DNA of 64,000 bases from Phocaeicola vulgatus ATCC 8482 (GCF_000012825.1 NC_009614.1:1922001-1986000), one strand, 5' to 3'. Positions 17,683-26,766 are shown, numbered from the stretch's first letter. Numbers and translations: made by a program. Notes: generated from the sequence alone by a model not told the origin.

Positions 17683-18114
17683 TTATTCTAAATTCATTCT
17701 GTACACATTGGTCTGCTTTTGTTCGAAGCCTAATTTTTGATATAGCTTGTTGGCTGCTATCCGTGTGGGGTTTGAGGTAAGCATAATAAGAGGTATGCCT
17801 TGTTCCTTCACAAACCGGACAGCGTGGGTGACCAGCTGTTTGCTGAGTCCTTGTCCCCGGTATTTTTCATCCACTACCACATCTTCAATCCACGCTTTGC
17901 CGCCTGTGGGGCTGTGATAGATGCCTACAGTCAGCATTCCCGCAATTTCCTGATCAGCCAGTAAGAAAAACAGATGGGTGTTTTCTTGGGATATGATCTC
18001 TCTGAGGGTTGTCCCGGTCAGTTTTACCGGGCGGTTTGTGAGCTGCTCCAGCAGTTTTTGTACTGCATCGGTGTAGGCTGGGATAAAGTCTTTTACTTCT
18101 ACTATTTCTGTCAT
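17683..18114 (-). CDS. GNAT family N-acetyltransferase
   Basis: 143 residues, a compact single-domain GNAT. Visible motifs are EIAGMLTVGIYHS, WIEDVVVDEKYRGQGLSKQLVTHAV (motif A with the RGQGLS pyrophosphate loop, near 75-99), LTSNPTRIAANKLYQKLGF and the closing tyrosine strand. The acceptor is unknown. It is the first gene of the minus-strand cluster and is divergent from another GNAT gene, sharing a 100-bp promoter region. Confidence 0.9.
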   Translation of the reverse strand: MTEIVEVKDFIPAYTDAVQKLLEQLTNRPVKLTGTTLREIISQENTHLFFLLADQEIAGMLTVGIYHSPTGGKAWIEDVVVDEKYRGQGLSKQLVTHAVRFVKEQGIPLIMLTSNPTRIAANKLYQKLGFEQKQTNVYRMNLE

Positions 18115-18218
18115 TTTTATAGCTGAAATTAGAATCGGCTGTAAATATAGTGATTATTCTCCAGATAACTGATTATTTTTTTATATCTTGCTTACGTTTT
18201 AATAATAGATATGACATT

Positions 18219-18704
18219 ATGATTAGACGAGTGGAACTTCAGGATGCCAAAGCCATCACAACGATATACAATGAATATGTCGGGCACAGTGTGGCTACAT
18301 TTGAAACGGAACCTTTGAGAGAGGAGGATATGCGTAACCGTATTGCCGGAATTGCCGTCCGTTTTCCCTATTTTGTGTATGAGGAAGAAGGGAAAGTAGT
18401 GGGTTATTGTTATGCCCATTTGTGGAAGGAGAGGGCTGCTTACAGGCATACGTTGGAAACAACGGTCTATTTAGCTCCCGGATACGAGGGGAAGGGCATA
18501 GGCAGGGAGTTGATGGAAAGATTGATTGAAGAATGTCGTAGGGACGGGTATCGTGCACTGATAGCCTGTGTCACAGAGGGAAATGTTGTCAGTGATGCTT
18601 TGCATTTGAGGCTGGGATTTAAAAAAGTTTCCCATTTTAAGAAGGTAGGACTGAAATTCGGACGATGGTTGGATGTAGTGGATTACGAGTTGCTGTTATC
18701 CTGA
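18219..18704 (+). CDS. GNAT acetyltransferase, phosphinothricin-acetyltransferase-like
   Basis: 161 residues from the ATG at 18219, where the conserved MIRRVELQDAKAITTIYNEYV start begins; an earlier in-frame start at 18150 would add an unrelated hydrophobic stretch. The motif A loop is YLAPGYEGKGIGRELMERLI, followed by VVSDALHLRLGFKKV and the KFGRWLDVVDYEL strand, which are typical for the PAT/Bar branch that acetylates small amines such as amino-acid analogues. The true substrate is not known. Confidence 0.88.
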   Translation: MIRRVELQDAKAITTIYNEYVGHSVATFETEPLREEDMRNRIAGIAVRFPYFVYEEEGKVVGYCYAHLWKERAAYRHTLETTVYLAPGYEGKGIGRELMERLIEECRRDGYRALIACVTEGNVVSDALHLRLGFKKVSHFKKVGLKFGRWLDVVDYELLLS

Positions 18705-18777
18705 AACCACTGTCCGGAATGAACTTTTTAGGGTTATATGGAGTTATAAGCTTGTACCTAAATTAAAATAACCAACT

Positions 18778-19134
18778 ATGACTCAAGTAAACATCAAGAG
18801 GGTTTATGATGAACCTTCTGAACAAGACGGCTATCGTGTTTTGGTAGATCGCCTGTGGCCCCGTGGCATGAAGCGGGAATATTTGAAATACGATTATTGG
18901 GCAAAAGAGGTCACTCCATCCAATGATTTAAGGAAATGGTTTCATGCGGATATAGAAAAAAGATGGGGGGCTTTTGCAGATATGTATCAAAAAGAATTGA
19001 AAGAATCGGATGCCGCTAAAGCGTTCATTGATAAGATAAAAGCTTATTCGAAAGTAACATTACTTTACGCTTCGAAAGAACAGGAGCGAAATCATGCCAA
19101 TGTATTGAAACATTATTTAGACACACATTTGTAG
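18778..19134 (+). CDS. DUF488 family protein
   Basis: 118 residues, the normal length. Family signature at the start is VDRLWPRGMKRE (about 23-34), followed by WAKEVTPSNDLRKWFH and the C-terminal VTLLYASKEQERNHANVLKHYL. DUF488 proteins are small cytoplasmic proteins of unresolved function. It stands alone, 73 bp after the GNAT gene. Confidence 0.9.
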   Translation: MTQVNIKRVYDEPSEQDGYRVLVDRLWPRGMKREYLKYDYWAKEVTPSNDLRKWFHADIEKRWGAFADMYQKELKESDAAKAFIDKIKAYSKVTLLYASKEQERNHANVLKHYLDTHL

Positions 19135-19153
19135 TTTTTGTGCAAAAAACAAG

Positions 19154-19161
19154 TATCTTTG
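19154..19161 (+). promoter_or_regulatory. candidate -7 element for the carboxylase operon
   Basis: TATCTTTG matches TAnnTTTG; a TTTG lies at 19128-19131, slightly far for a -33 element. The resulting 5' leader of about 145 nt contains GGCTCCCACTTCTAAAAAACAGGGAG, a possible small hairpin. Confidence 0.4.
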
Positions 19162-19310
19162 CAGCCAATTATGGCTCCCACTTCTAAAAAACAGGGAGTT
19201 TTCGTTAAATAATCAATACTAATGAGAGATGCCACCCATGTAAGATGTGTTCATGTATAATGAATGCATCTGTAATTTTGTGTGACATTTCGGGTAAAAA
19301 GAGAAAGATT

Positions 19311-20822
19311 ATGATACAAAAGGTTCTAATTGCCAACCGTGGCGAGATAGCCGTGCGCGTTATGCGCTCTTGCAAAGAGATGGGTATCCGCACTGTGGCT
19401 GTTTTCTCGGAAGCCGACCGTACGGCGCGTCATGTGATGTATGCAGACGAAGCCTGTCTGATAGGGCCTGCCGCTTCCAAAGAAAGTTATCTGAATATAG
19501 ATAATATCATTAAAGCTGCAAGGCAACATCATGCCGATGCCATTCATCCCGGTTATGGTTTTTTGTCCGAGAATGCTGATTTTGCCCGCCGGTGCAAAGA
19601 GGAGGGGATCATCTTTATCGGCCCTGCCGCCGAGACGATGGAAGCGATGGGTGACAAGATTGCCGCCCGTAAGCGTATGATTGCCGCAGGTGTTCCCGTG
19701 GTCCCCGGTACGGAACAGCCGTTGCAAAGTGCCGAAGAGGCGGTACGTATCTGTAATGAAATAGGCTATCCTGTCATGTTGAAGGCTTCTATGGGAGGCG
19801 GCGGTAAAGGGATGAGGCTGATACACAGTGAAGATGAAGTGGTGGAGGCATATAACACCGCCCGTTCCGAGTCCATGTCTTCTTTCGGGGATGATACGGT
19901 TTATCTGGAAAAATTTGTGGAGGAACCCCATCATATAGAATTTCAAATACTGGGTGACAATCATGGCAATGTAATCCATCTGTTTGACCGCGAGTGTTCT
20001 GTTCAGCGTCGCAACCAAAAGATTGTAGAGGAGAGTCCGTCTCCGTTCCTTACTCCGGAACTCCGTCAGGAGATGGGGGAAAAGGCGGTGGCTGCTGCCA
20101 GGGCAGTGAACTATTCGGGAGCCGGAACTATCGAGTTTCTGGTGGACAAGAACCGCAATTTCTATTTTCTGGAGATGAACACCCGTCTCCAGGTGGAGCA
20201 TCCCATTACCGAAGAAGTGGTGGGCGTGGACTTGGTGAAAGAGCAGATCCGCATTGCCAATGATGAAGTGCTGCATTTGAAACAGGAAGAGCTGTATCAG
20301 CGCGGTCATGCCATCGAATGTCGTATCTGTGCGGAAGACACGGAGAACAACTTCATGCCTTCGCCGGGTATCATCAAACAGCTGACGGAGCCTAACGGCA
20401 TCGGCGTACGCATTGACAGCTACGTGTACGAAGGGTACGAGATTCCTGTCTTTTACGACCCGATGATAGGCAAGTTGATCGTGTGGGCTACAACTCGCCA
20501 GTATGCCATAGAGCGTATGCGCCGTGTGCTTTACGAGTACAAGATTACGGGCTTGAAGACCAACCTCAGTTATCTGAAACGCATCATGCATACCCCCGAC
20601 TTTGTGAAGGGTGAGTATAATACCTTATTTATAGAGAAGAACTCCCGTATGCTGCTCCGTGGCAACGGCAACAATGAGGAGATTGAAAACATGGCCATGA
20701 TCGCCTCTTATATTGACTATCTGATGAATCTGGAAGAGAACAAGAGTCCCCAGCTGTCTGATGCCCGTCCCATCAGCCGTTGGCGTGAGTTCGGCTTGCA
20801 GAAAGGAGTGTTGAGAATCTGA
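19311..20822 (+). CDS. biotin carboxylase subunit of acyl-CoA carboxylase
   Basis: 503 residues from the ATG at 19311 (MIQKVLIANRGEIAVRVMR), which begins exactly at the conserved family start. It is a full ATP-grasp biotin carboxylase: HPGYGFLSEN, the glycine-rich ATP loop KASMGGGGKGMRL, EKFVEEPHHIEFQILGD, EMNTRLQVEHPITEEVVG and the C-terminal domain. It carboxylates biotin on the carrier protein using ATP and bicarbonate. The genes for the biotin carrier (24 bp downstream) and the carboxyltransferase follow, so it works in a propionyl-/methylmalonyl-CoA-type complex rather than in fatty acid synthesis. This choice of substrate is inference. Confidence 0.9.
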   Translation: MIQKVLIANRGEIAVRVMRSCKEMGIRTVAVFSEADRTARHVMYADEACLIGPAASKESYLNIDNIIKAARQHHADAIHPGYGFLSENADFARRCKEEGIIFIGPAAETMEAMGDKIAARKRMIAAGVPVVPGTEQPLQSAEEAVRICNEIGYPVMLKASMGGGGKGMRLIHSEDEVVEAYNTARSESMSSFGDDTVYLEKFVEEPHHIEFQILGDNHGNVIHLFDRECSVQRRNQKIVEESPSPFLTPELRQEMGEKAVAAARAVNYSGAGTIEFLVDKNRNFYFLEMNTRLQVEHPITEEVVGVDLVKEQIRIANDEVLHLKQEELYQRGHAIECRICAEDTENNFMPSPGIIKQLTEPNGIGVRIDSYVYEGYEIPVFYDPMIGKLIVWATTRQYAIERMRRVLYEYKITGLKTNLSYLKRIMHTPDFVKGEYNTLFIEKNSRMLLRGNGNNEEIENMAMIASYIDYLMNLEENKSPQLSDARPISRWREFGLQKGVLRI

Positions 20823-20846
20823 TTCTTCATTTAATTAAGCAAAAGT

Positions 20847-21362
20847 ATGGAAATACATATTGGAGACCGCGTAGCCGATGTGACGTTGGTGAGCAAGGAA
20901 GGAAACAAGGTACAGTTTATGATTGACGGAAAACCGTATGATGTGGATATCGTTATGGCCGAGAACGGAAGCTGTTCCATCCTGCACGATGGCAATTCCT
21001 TCAATGCCGAACTGAGCCGTGGGGAGGGTGGAAAGAGTTATGATGTGAATATGTTCTACCGTTCCTATCATGTGGACATAGTGGACACCCAGACCAAGTA
21101 TCTGCGTATGAAAAAGGGCGGCGAGGAGAGACAGGATGACAAGATTGTGGCTCCTATGCCCGGAAAGGTTGTGAAAATTCCCGTCCGGAAAGGTGACCGT
21201 CTGTCATCCGGGGATATTGTGGTAGTGCTGGAGGCCATGAAGATGCAGAGCAACTACAAAGTGACCTCGGACTGTACGGTAAGGGATATCCTGGTCAATG
21301 AGGGGGATTCCGTCAATGCTAACCAGGTATTAATAGTATTGGATATAATAAAAGAAGATTGA
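20847..21362 (+). CDS. biotin carboxyl carrier subunit
   Basis: 171 residues. The C-terminal 75 residues are a biotinyl domain with the modification site EAMKMQ, K132 being the biotinylated lysine, preceded by VAPMPGKVVKI. The N-terminal 95 residues are a beta-rich region found in carriers of this carboxylase type and probably bind the other subunits. It carries carboxybiotin between the biotin carboxylase and the carboxyltransferase. The stop at 21362 lies 2 nt before the ATG of the next gene, so translation is likely coupled. Confidence 0.92.
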   Translation: MEIHIGDRVADVTLVSKEGNKVQFMIDGKPYDVDIVMAENGSCSILHDGNSFNAELSRGEGGKSYDVNMFYRSYHVDIVDTQTKYLRMKKGGEERQDDKIVAPMPGKVVKIPVRKGDRLSSGDIVVVLEAMKMQSNYKVTSDCTVRDILVNEGDSVNANQVLIVLDIIKED

Positions 21363-21364
21363 TC

Positions 21365-22897
21365 ATGACAAGAGAAGAAATATACAGCCGGTTTGAAGAG
21401 CTGGACAAACGCGCGTCGCTGGGCGGCGGTGTGGACAAGATCGAGAAACAACACGCCCAAGGGAAGATGACCGCTCGCGAGCGTATCGGAATGTTGCTGG
21501 ACAAAGGTACGTTCAATGAACTGGACAAGCTGGTGAATCACCGTTGTACCAACTTCGGCATGGAGAAGAAGCAGATTGCCGGAGATGGTATGGTTACCGG
21601 TTACGGAAAGATAGACGGCCGTCCGGTGTTTGTCTATGCATACGATTTCACCGCGCACGGCGGTTCGCTGAGCGAAACCAATGCGGCCAAGATTGTAAAG
21701 GTTCAGCAACTGGCTTTGAAGACGGGAGCTCCCGTTATCGCTTTGAACGATTCGGGGGGTGCACGCATACAGGAAGGGGTGAACAGCTTGGCCGGATATG
21801 CCTCCATCTTTTATCAGAATACCATTGCATCAGGTGTTATCCCCCAGATTTCCGCCATTTTGGGGCCTTGTGCCGGAGGCGCCTGCTATTCCCCGGCACT
21901 GACCGACTTTATCTTTATGGTGAAGGAGCAGAGCCACATGTTTATCACGGGTCCGGATGTGGTGAAGACCGTGACTAACGAGGAGGTGGGCAAGGAGGAA
22001 CTGGGTGGTGCCCAGACTCACAGCGGCAAAAGCGGTGTGACCCATTTTATGTGCGATAATGAGGAGGAAACGCTGATGAGTATCCGCGAATTGCTGAGTT
22101 TCCTGCCTTCCAACAATATGGAGGATGCGCCGCTGGTTCCCTGCAACGATGACATCCATCGTCAGGTGGAGGCGTTGCAGACTGTCATTCCCGAAGATCC
22201 GAACATGCCTTATGATATAAAGGATATCATCGAACCGGTGCTGGATAACCAGTATTTCTTCGAGGTGATGCCTCACTTTGCTAAAAATGTGGTGGTGGGG
22301 TTTGGTCGCCTGGGAGGTCGTTCCGTAGGTATTGTTGCCAATCAGCCCGCCTGGCTGGCCGGCGTCCTTGACATTGACGCCAGCGACAAGGCTGCCCGTT
22401 TTATCCGTTTCTGTGACTGCTTTAATATTCCTCTGATCACTTTCGAGGATGTTCCCGGCTTCCTGCCCGGAACGGTACAGGAACACAACGGCATCATCCG
22501 CCACGGTGCGAAGATAGTCTATGCATACGCTGAAGCTACAGTGCCCAAGGTTACTTTAATTACCCGTAAAGCTTATGGAGGTGCCTACATTGTCATGTCC
22601 AGCAAGCCGACGGGAGCCGATGTGAACCTGGCTTACCCACAGGCGGAAATAGCCGTCATGGGTGCAGAAGGGGCAGTGAATATCCTTTACCGCAAGTCTG
22701 CTCCGGAAGAGAAAGCTGAGATCATCAAGGAATACGAAGATAAATTCTCCAATCCTTATCGTGCGGCAGAACGTGGTCTGATTGATGAGGTGATTATGCC
22801 CCGTGACACTCGTTACAAACTTATTCAAGCTTTGGAAATGTGTCACAATAAAAACCAAAGCAATCCGCCTAAGAAACATGGCAATATGCCTTTATGA
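21365..22897 (+). CDS. acyl-CoA carboxyltransferase beta-type subunit (propionyl-/methylmalonyl-CoA)
   Basis: 510 residues from the ATG at 21365 (a TTG 6 nt upstream is in frame but not needed). It has two crotonase-like halves. The N-half has VYAYDFTAHGGSLSETNAAK and LNDSGGARIQEGV; the C-half has FEDVPGFLPGTVQEHNGIIRHGAK and TRKAYGGAYIVM. These are the acyl-CoA and carboxybiotin binding motifs of propionyl-CoA carboxylase beta and methylmalonyl-CoA decarboxylase alpha subunits. With the two upstream genes it forms a complete enzyme moving CO2 between methylmalonyl-CoA and propionyl-CoA; the direction cannot be told from sequence. Confidence 0.9.
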   Translation: MTREEIYSRFEELDKRASLGGGVDKIEKQHAQGKMTARERIGMLLDKGTFNELDKLVNHRCTNFGMEKKQIAGDGMVTGYGKIDGRPVFVYAYDFTAHGGSLSETNAAKIVKVQQLALKTGAPVIALNDSGGARIQEGVNSLAGYASIFYQNTIASGVIPQISAILGPCAGGACYSPALTDFIFMVKEQSHMFITGPDVVKTVTNEEVGKEELGGAQTHSGKSGVTHFMCDNEEETLMSIRELLSFLPSNNMEDAPLVPCNDDIHRQVEALQTVIPEDPNMPYDIKDIIEPVLDNQYFFEVMPHFAKNVVVGFGRLGGRSVGIVANQPAWLAGVLDIDASDKAARFIRFCDCFNIPLITFEDVPGFLPGTVQEHNGIIRHGAKIVYAYAEATVPKVTLITRKAYGGAYIVMSSKPTGADVNLAYPQAEIAVMGAEGAVNILYRKSAPEEKAEIIKEYEDKFSNPYRAAERGLIDEVIMPRDTRYKLIQALEMCHNKNQSNPPKKHGNMPL

Positions 22898-22908
22898 TAA
22901 AATCAAGA

Positions 22909-23010
22909 TTCCGTCACAGATTGATCAGATTGACATCGGTCCAATTTAAGCAGTGGGTCCTCAATGGAAATAACCGGTGACAATCTGCGTAACCTGTGGC
23001 GGAAAAGCTT
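22909..23010. terminator. long stem between convergent genes
   Basis: TTCCGTCACAG (22909-22919) pairs with CTGTGGCGGAA (22994-23004) through one G-T pair, with further complementarity inside and an AAGCTTTTTA tail. It sits between the carboxyltransferase and peptidase stops and could terminate in both directions. Confidence 0.4.
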
Positions 23011-23027
23011 TTTATCTCGTCTCTTTG

Positions 23028-24338
23028 CTATTCTTTATTCAGCCATGCATTGATCTGTGTCTTGATTTCTTCTTGTGTGTCGGTGTCAAAGCTGCCGATA
23101 CGGGTGGTATGGCTGCCGCCGGGTAACACATAAACTTTTATGTTTTTCTTGTTCTTCAGCCAAGTGACACCCGAAGCTGTCCAAGGATCATCGCCGCCAT
23201 AAATATAGATCATTTCGGGATCATTCTCTTTCAGGAATTTTACCACCTTATTATATAGTGTCTTGTCAAATTTGAGATTTGACAGTTCGGGCGGTAACAT
23301 TACCTTATGAAGATAGTCACGGCTGCTCTTTATCGTCAGATACTTTTTGAAGGGTTTGATGTCATATCCGTAATACCCCAGTTCTTTGGCCGCTTGCACA
23401 TTAAAGGAAGGGTAGGGAGATTGTTCGGAGAAATAATCCGGTTCACAAATAGCCATGAAATGCTTGAATAGCGTGTGGTCATCGGCATTTGTTTCCGGAA
23501 TCTTATTTACAGGAGTTCCCCATTGCCATAGGGCAAATGAGTATTCCAATACATTGAAGTCGTATACTTCGGCTATAGGAATGCGGAAGGTATATCCTTT
23601 ATCCGAGCAATATTTTTCGAATATCGGCAGCAGCCGGCTCTTGCGTTTAAGTACTTCCAGTTGAAAGTTTTCAACTCGTTTACGGTTTTCGGGAGTCGAA
23701 ACTTTATTGGCAATGAACGGTTCGTGACGGCCGTCCTCCAATGATTGGTTGAGGGGGGCTACGTAAGGTACGGAGATATCCACATCATCGGGAAAGTAAG
23801 TGCGGTAGAACATCGTAGTCTGTCCGCCTTTGCTGATTCCGGTAGCTATCCATTTCTCATCGTATAGTTGTTTCAAGGTCGTGGTTACATGATGCAAATC
23901 ATACAGTGAATTTTCAACCGTGAGATAATCCCAGTTGCAGGGCTTCGGCATGGACTCACCAAAATAACGGTATTCCACGAATACCAGATTGGCGTTGAAT
24001 AATTTGGATAACTCTTCTTGATAACGCGGATGGGTGGCATAATGGGCGGTATAGCCTTCGGTAACCAGTACGGTAGGGCGGTCAAAACCTACATGCGAGA
24101 GAATAACCCTTTGCTTGAAATTCCCTGCTTCGGGGTGATGCGGATCCAATAGTTGATTAATGAAGAATACATATTTCTCCGGATAGGCATCACTTTGCAT
24201 TGGTTTAATGTCACTGATGTCCGGAAGATTTTGAAGTCTTTTCTGTAATTCAGTGGGAGGAGCTGCGGCCTGGGCCATTTGTAAAGGCAATAAGACAGCC
24301 AGTATTGCCCATACCATAAAAGAGAGTGTGTGTTTCAT
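23028..24338 (-). CDS. S28-family serine peptidase, exported
   Basis: 436 residues. The signal peptide is residues 1-25 (ending in AQAAA). Catalytic elements of an alpha/beta-hydrolase prolyl-type peptidase are visible: the nucleophile S169 in GISKGGQT, the acid in GGDDPWTASG near 375 and the histidine in PGGSHTTRI near 411. This family (PS-10/S28) removes dipeptides or tripeptides after proline in the periplasm or outside the cell. It is a single-gene unit, divergent from the methyltransferase-like gene and convergent with the carboxylase operon. Confidence 0.88.
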   Translation of the reverse strand: MKHTLSFMVWAILAVLLPLQMAQAAAPPTELQKRLQNLPDISDIKPMQSDAYPEKYVFFINQLLDPHHPEAGNFKQRVILSHVGFDRPTVLVTEGYTAHYATHPRYQEELSKLFNANLVFVEYRYFGESMPKPCNWDYLTVENSLYDLHHVTTTLKQLYDEKWIATGISKGGQTTMFYRTYFPDDVDISVPYVAPLNQSLEDGRHEPFIANKVSTPENRKRVENFQLEVLKRKSRLLPIFEKYCSDKGYTFRIPIAEVYDFNVLEYSFALWQWGTPVNKIPETNADDHTLFKHFMAICEPDYFSEQSPYPSFNVQAAKELGYYGYDIKPFKKYLTIKSSRDYLHKVMLPPELSNLKFDKTLYNKVVKFLKENDPEMIYIYGGDDPWTASGVTWLKNKKNIKVYVLPGGSHTTRIGSFDTDTQEEIKTQINAWLNKE

Positions 24339-24410
24339 CGTTTATAAATGGTTTAATAACTAATGGGCAACAAAAATAGTATTTTATTTCGATATTGTCG
24401 GGTAATCTTT

Positions 24411-24418
24411 TATCTTTG
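24411..24418 (+). promoter_or_regulatory. candidate -7 element for the methyltransferase-like gene
   Basis: TATCTTTG fits TAnnTTTG and lies 24 bp upstream of the ATG at 24443. On the other strand TATTTTTG (24378-24371) could serve the divergent peptidase gene. Confidence 0.45.
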
Positions 24419-24442
24419 TGTTACTTAATAAAGCTGAGAAAT

Positions 24443-25066
24443 ATGTTGTTTCTTCATCGTATATGGAATTGGTGCAGTCGCTTCCGTCACCGTTGTGGTT
24501 ACGGAGTACACTCTCCGTCTGATTTTTTTCTGATTACTTCTGTTGTTTATGAAAAATATCACTACTATGCTTATCGGGTATTGAAGGAAAGGGGATTTCC
24601 TGCTTATTTGCCACATTATCGAAGGAAAGTGAACCGTTTGCTATTCCGGTTGGTTAATTATTTCAGACCAAAGTCGTTGATTGAAGTGGGGATTGGTAAT
24701 GGGGCATCCATAGGATATATGCGGGCTGCGTGTCATACTATGGACTCCGTCACCTTGAAAGGCAGGGATTGGGCAAAGACTTCCCGACAACTGGAGGAGA
24801 AACTGGCGGAGGTGCATACATTAGATTGTCTGCATATAGGGCATACTCCTTTTTATAAAGAAGTTTTTGAACTGGTACTTCCTTATGCCGGACCTCGTAG
24901 TTGCTTTATTGTCGGAGGAATTCATGAATCGAGGGAAAAACGGAAATGGTGGGAGCAAATTGTAGCCAGTGAGTCGACGGGTATCACTTTTGATTTGTAT
25001 GACATAGGGTTGGTCTTTTTTGATAAAGCGAGATATAAACAGCATTATATTGTAAATTTTTTATAA
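24443..25066 (+). CDS. class I SAM-dependent methyltransferase-like protein
   Basis: 207 residues from the ATG at 24443; the longer frame from 24395 has no ATG and overlaps the promoter. The SAM-binding motif I is present ([16 protein letters not shown], about 75-90). The acidic residue that normally binds the SAM ribose after strand 2 is hard to place. The C-terminal part ([11 protein letters not shown], then [13 protein letters not shown]) matches a Bacteroidetes group annotated as methyltransferases. The acceptor is unknown and activity is uncertain. The gene is 8 bp upstream of the cobalamin adenosyltransferase and probably cotranscribed. Confidence 0.75.
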   Translation: MLFLHRIWNWCSRFRHRCGYGVHSPSDFFLITSVVYEKYHYYAYRVLKERGFPAYLPHYRRKVNRLLFRLVNYFRPKSLIEVGIGNGASIGYMRAACHTMDSVTLKGRDWAKTSRQLEEKLAEVHTLDCLHIGHTPFYKEVFELVLPYAGPRSCFIVGGIHESREKRKWWEQIVASESTGITFDLYDIGLVFFDKARYKQHYIVNFL

Positions 25067-25074
25067 CCGGAACC

Positions 25075-25638
25075 ATGAAGAAAAGCATGATATACACCAA
25101 AACAGGTGATAAGGGAACCACATCATTGGTAGGTGGTACCCGGGTGCCGAAAACGCATATACGGCTTGAAGCCTATGGCACAGTGGATGAATTGAACTCC
25201 TATTTGGGATTGTTGCAAACGTATTTGACGGATGAGGAGGATAAACAAATCATTTTTCGTATACAAAATAAATTATTCTCTGTCGGTTCGTATCTGGCAA
25301 CGGATCAGACACAGACCAAGTTGCGTATGGAAAGTCGTATAGAGGATGAAGACATCCGGATGTTGGAGCAGGCAATTGACGTAATTGACAATGAACTTCC
25401 TCCTTTGAATGCTTTTATTCTGCCGGGGGGTGACCGTGGAGCAGCCGTTGGGCACATTTGCCGGACGGTGTGTCGCCGTGCCGAGCGACGTATTCTTGCA
25501 TTGGCTGAAGAATGTGACATAGATGCCCGTGTAACAGCATTTGTCAACCGTTTATCTGATTATTTATTCATTTTGACCCGAAAGTTAAATCATTTAACTA
25601 AAACGGATGAAATTTTTTGGGATAAAAGTTGCAAATGA
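25075..25638 (+). CDS. cob(I)alamin adenosyltransferase, PduO type
   Basis: 187 residues of the PduO/ATR fold: [21 protein letters not shown] at the N-terminus (ATP-binding part), [15 protein letters not shown], then [26 protein letters not shown] and [13 protein letters not shown]. It transfers adenosyl from ATP to cob(I)alamin, giving adenosylcobalamin, the cofactor of methylmalonyl-CoA mutase; this fits the carboxylase operon 2 kb away. The start may be ATG 25075 or 25084 (MIYTKTGD). Confidence 0.92.
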   Translation: MKKSMIYTKTGDKGTTSLVGGTRVPKTHIRLEAYGTVDELNSYLGLLQTYLTDEEDKQIIFRIQNKLFSVGSYLATDQTQTKLRMESRIEDEDIRMLEQAIDVIDNELPPLNAFILPGGDRGAAVGHICRTVCRRAERRILALAEECDIDARVTAFVNRLSDYLFILTRKLNHLTKTDEIFWDKSCK

Positions 25639-25658
25639 AATAATTTATTATACTTTTG
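25629..25658 (+). promoter_or_regulatory. Bacteroidetes promoter of the DUF2795 gene
   Basis: TTG (25629-25631) is followed after 19 bp by TACTTTTG (25651-25658), a good -33/-7 pair, overlapping the end of the adenosyltransferase gene. The transcript leader is about 45 nt. Confidence 0.6.
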
Positions 25659-25709
25659 CGGCTAATTAGAGAACGAAAGAAAAGTATTTACTTAAAAAAT
25701 AAGAAAACT

Positions 25710-25931
25710 ATGTACTGGACATTAGAATTGGCCTCGAAGTTAGAGGATGCTCCCTGGCCTGCTACAAAGGATGAGTTGATTGACTATGCAATGCGTTCGG
25801 GCGCTCCGTTGGAAGTAATCGAAAACTTGCAAGAGATGGAAGATGAAGGCGAAATCTATGAAAGTATAGAAGATATTTGGCCGGATTATCCGAGCAAAGA
25901 GGATTTCTTTTTTAATGAGGAAGAATATTAG
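25710..25931 (+). CDS. DUF2795 family small protein
   Basis: 73 residues from the ATG at 25710 (MYWTLELASKLEDAPWPATK). The motif WPATKDELIDYAMRSGAPLEVIENLQ is the DUF2795 core; the tail is very acidic (DEGEIYESIEDIWPDY and EEEY). These small cytoplasmic proteins are conserved in Bacteroidetes, function unknown. It has its own promoter and terminator, so it is a single strong unit. Confidence 0.88.
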   Translation: MYWTLELASKLEDAPWPATKDELIDYAMRSGAPLEVIENLQEMEDEGEIYESIEDIWPDYPSKEDFFFNEEEY

Positions 25932-25944
25932 AAAGAGAACATGG

Positions 25945-25975
25945 CGGACAGAATAAAAAATTCTGTCCGTTTTTT
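25945..25975 (+). terminator. intrinsic terminator after DUF2795
   Basis: CGGACAGAA (25945-25953) pairs perfectly with TTCTGTCCG (25961-25969), followed by six T. Confidence 0.85.
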
Positions 25976-26061
25976 GTTTGATATTTCTTCTTGGAAGGGG
26001 GGATTGGAAAGCGTAATGTAACTTTCCTGGGAGATTGAACATTATACATGGAAAAAGTGTT

Positions 26062-26069
26062 TATCTTTG
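26062..26069 (+). promoter_or_regulatory. candidate -7 element of the porin gene
   Basis: TATCTTTG, 26 bp upstream of the ATG at 26095; no clear -33 partner. Confidence 0.4.
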
Positions 26070-26094
26070 TGGCGTAAACTAAAAATAGACAAAC

Positions 26095-26694
26095 ATGAAA
26101 AAGATTATTAGTGTATTAATGGTAGCTGTATGTTTGATGATGGCTGCTCCTGCTCAGGCTCAGTTGCACTTTGGAGTAAAAGGTGGTTTGAATATTTCAA
26201 AATTGAGTTTTTCAAAGGATGCTTTTAAGGGGGATAATAAGACTGGTTTTTTTGTGGGTCCGATGGCTGAATTCACCCTGCCTATTATCGGGATAGGGGC
26301 AGATGTTGCGGCTTTATATTCTCAGACAGACTTAGGGGCTGATGGAGAGAAAACAATGAAGTTAAAGACATTTGCAGTTCCTGTGAATTTGAAATGGTCT
26401 TTTGGTCTCGGTAGCATGTTGGGTGCTTATATTGCTGCAGGTCCCCAGTTTGATTTTAATATTGGCAATAAAACATGGACGCGTGAATTGTCATTGAAAA
26501 AATCTACAACCAGTTTCAATGTAGGAGCAGGTCTTAAATTGATACGTCATTTACAGTTAGGGGTTAATTATAATTTTGCTCTGAGCAAGACTGGTACTTA
26601 TGAATATTATACAGAGGGTGAATCGGGTGATGGACACCATTCTGTTAATATAAAGAACAACACTTGGCAAGTTTCTTTGGCATACTTGTTCTAG
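26095..26694 (+). CDS. porin-like outer-membrane beta-barrel protein (PorT family type)
   Basis: 199 residues. The signal peptide ends at PAQAQ (about residue 22). The mature part starts with LHFGVKGGLNISKLSF and has eight alternating amphipathic strands, ending in WQVSLAYLF with the C-terminal phenylalanine typical of outer-membrane barrels. It fits the small outer-membrane beta-barrel (OmpW/PorT-like) proteins of Bacteroidetes. Its cargo is unknown. It is monocistronic, with a terminator right after it. Confidence 0.88.
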   Translation: MKKIISVLMVAVCLMMAAPAQAQLHFGVKGGLNISKLSFSKDAFKGDNKTGFFVGPMAEFTLPIIGIGADVAALYSQTDLGADGEKTMKLKTFAVPVNLKWSFGLGSMLGAYIAAGPQFDFNIGNKTWTRELSLKKSTTSFNVGAGLKLIRHLQLGVNYNFALSKTGTYEYYTEGESGDGHHSVNIKNNTWQVSLAYLF

Positions 26695-26717
26695 ACAACC
26701 TTATTTAATAAAAGATA

Positions 26718-26755
26718 AAAAGGAGGCATTCAGTGAAGAATGCCTCCTTTTTTGT
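26718..26755 (+). terminator. intrinsic terminator after the porin gene
   Basis: AAAAGGAGGCATTC (26718-26731) pairs with GAATGCCTCCTTTT (26738-26751), with a T-rich end. The candidate priA -7 element TAATTTTG (26755-26762) begins immediately after it, only 5 bp before the priA ATG. Confidence 0.85.
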
Positions 26756-26766
26756 AATTTTGCACC

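Noticed and set aside
19326..20591. Long open frame of 421 codons on the minus strand opposite the biotin carboxylase gene
   Set aside because: It is the antisense shadow of a strongly conserved gene; the translation has no domain and a biased His/Arg-rich composition.
23885..24085. Short minus-strand frame inside the S28 peptidase gene
   Set aside because: Out-of-frame shadow of the peptidase coding sequence.
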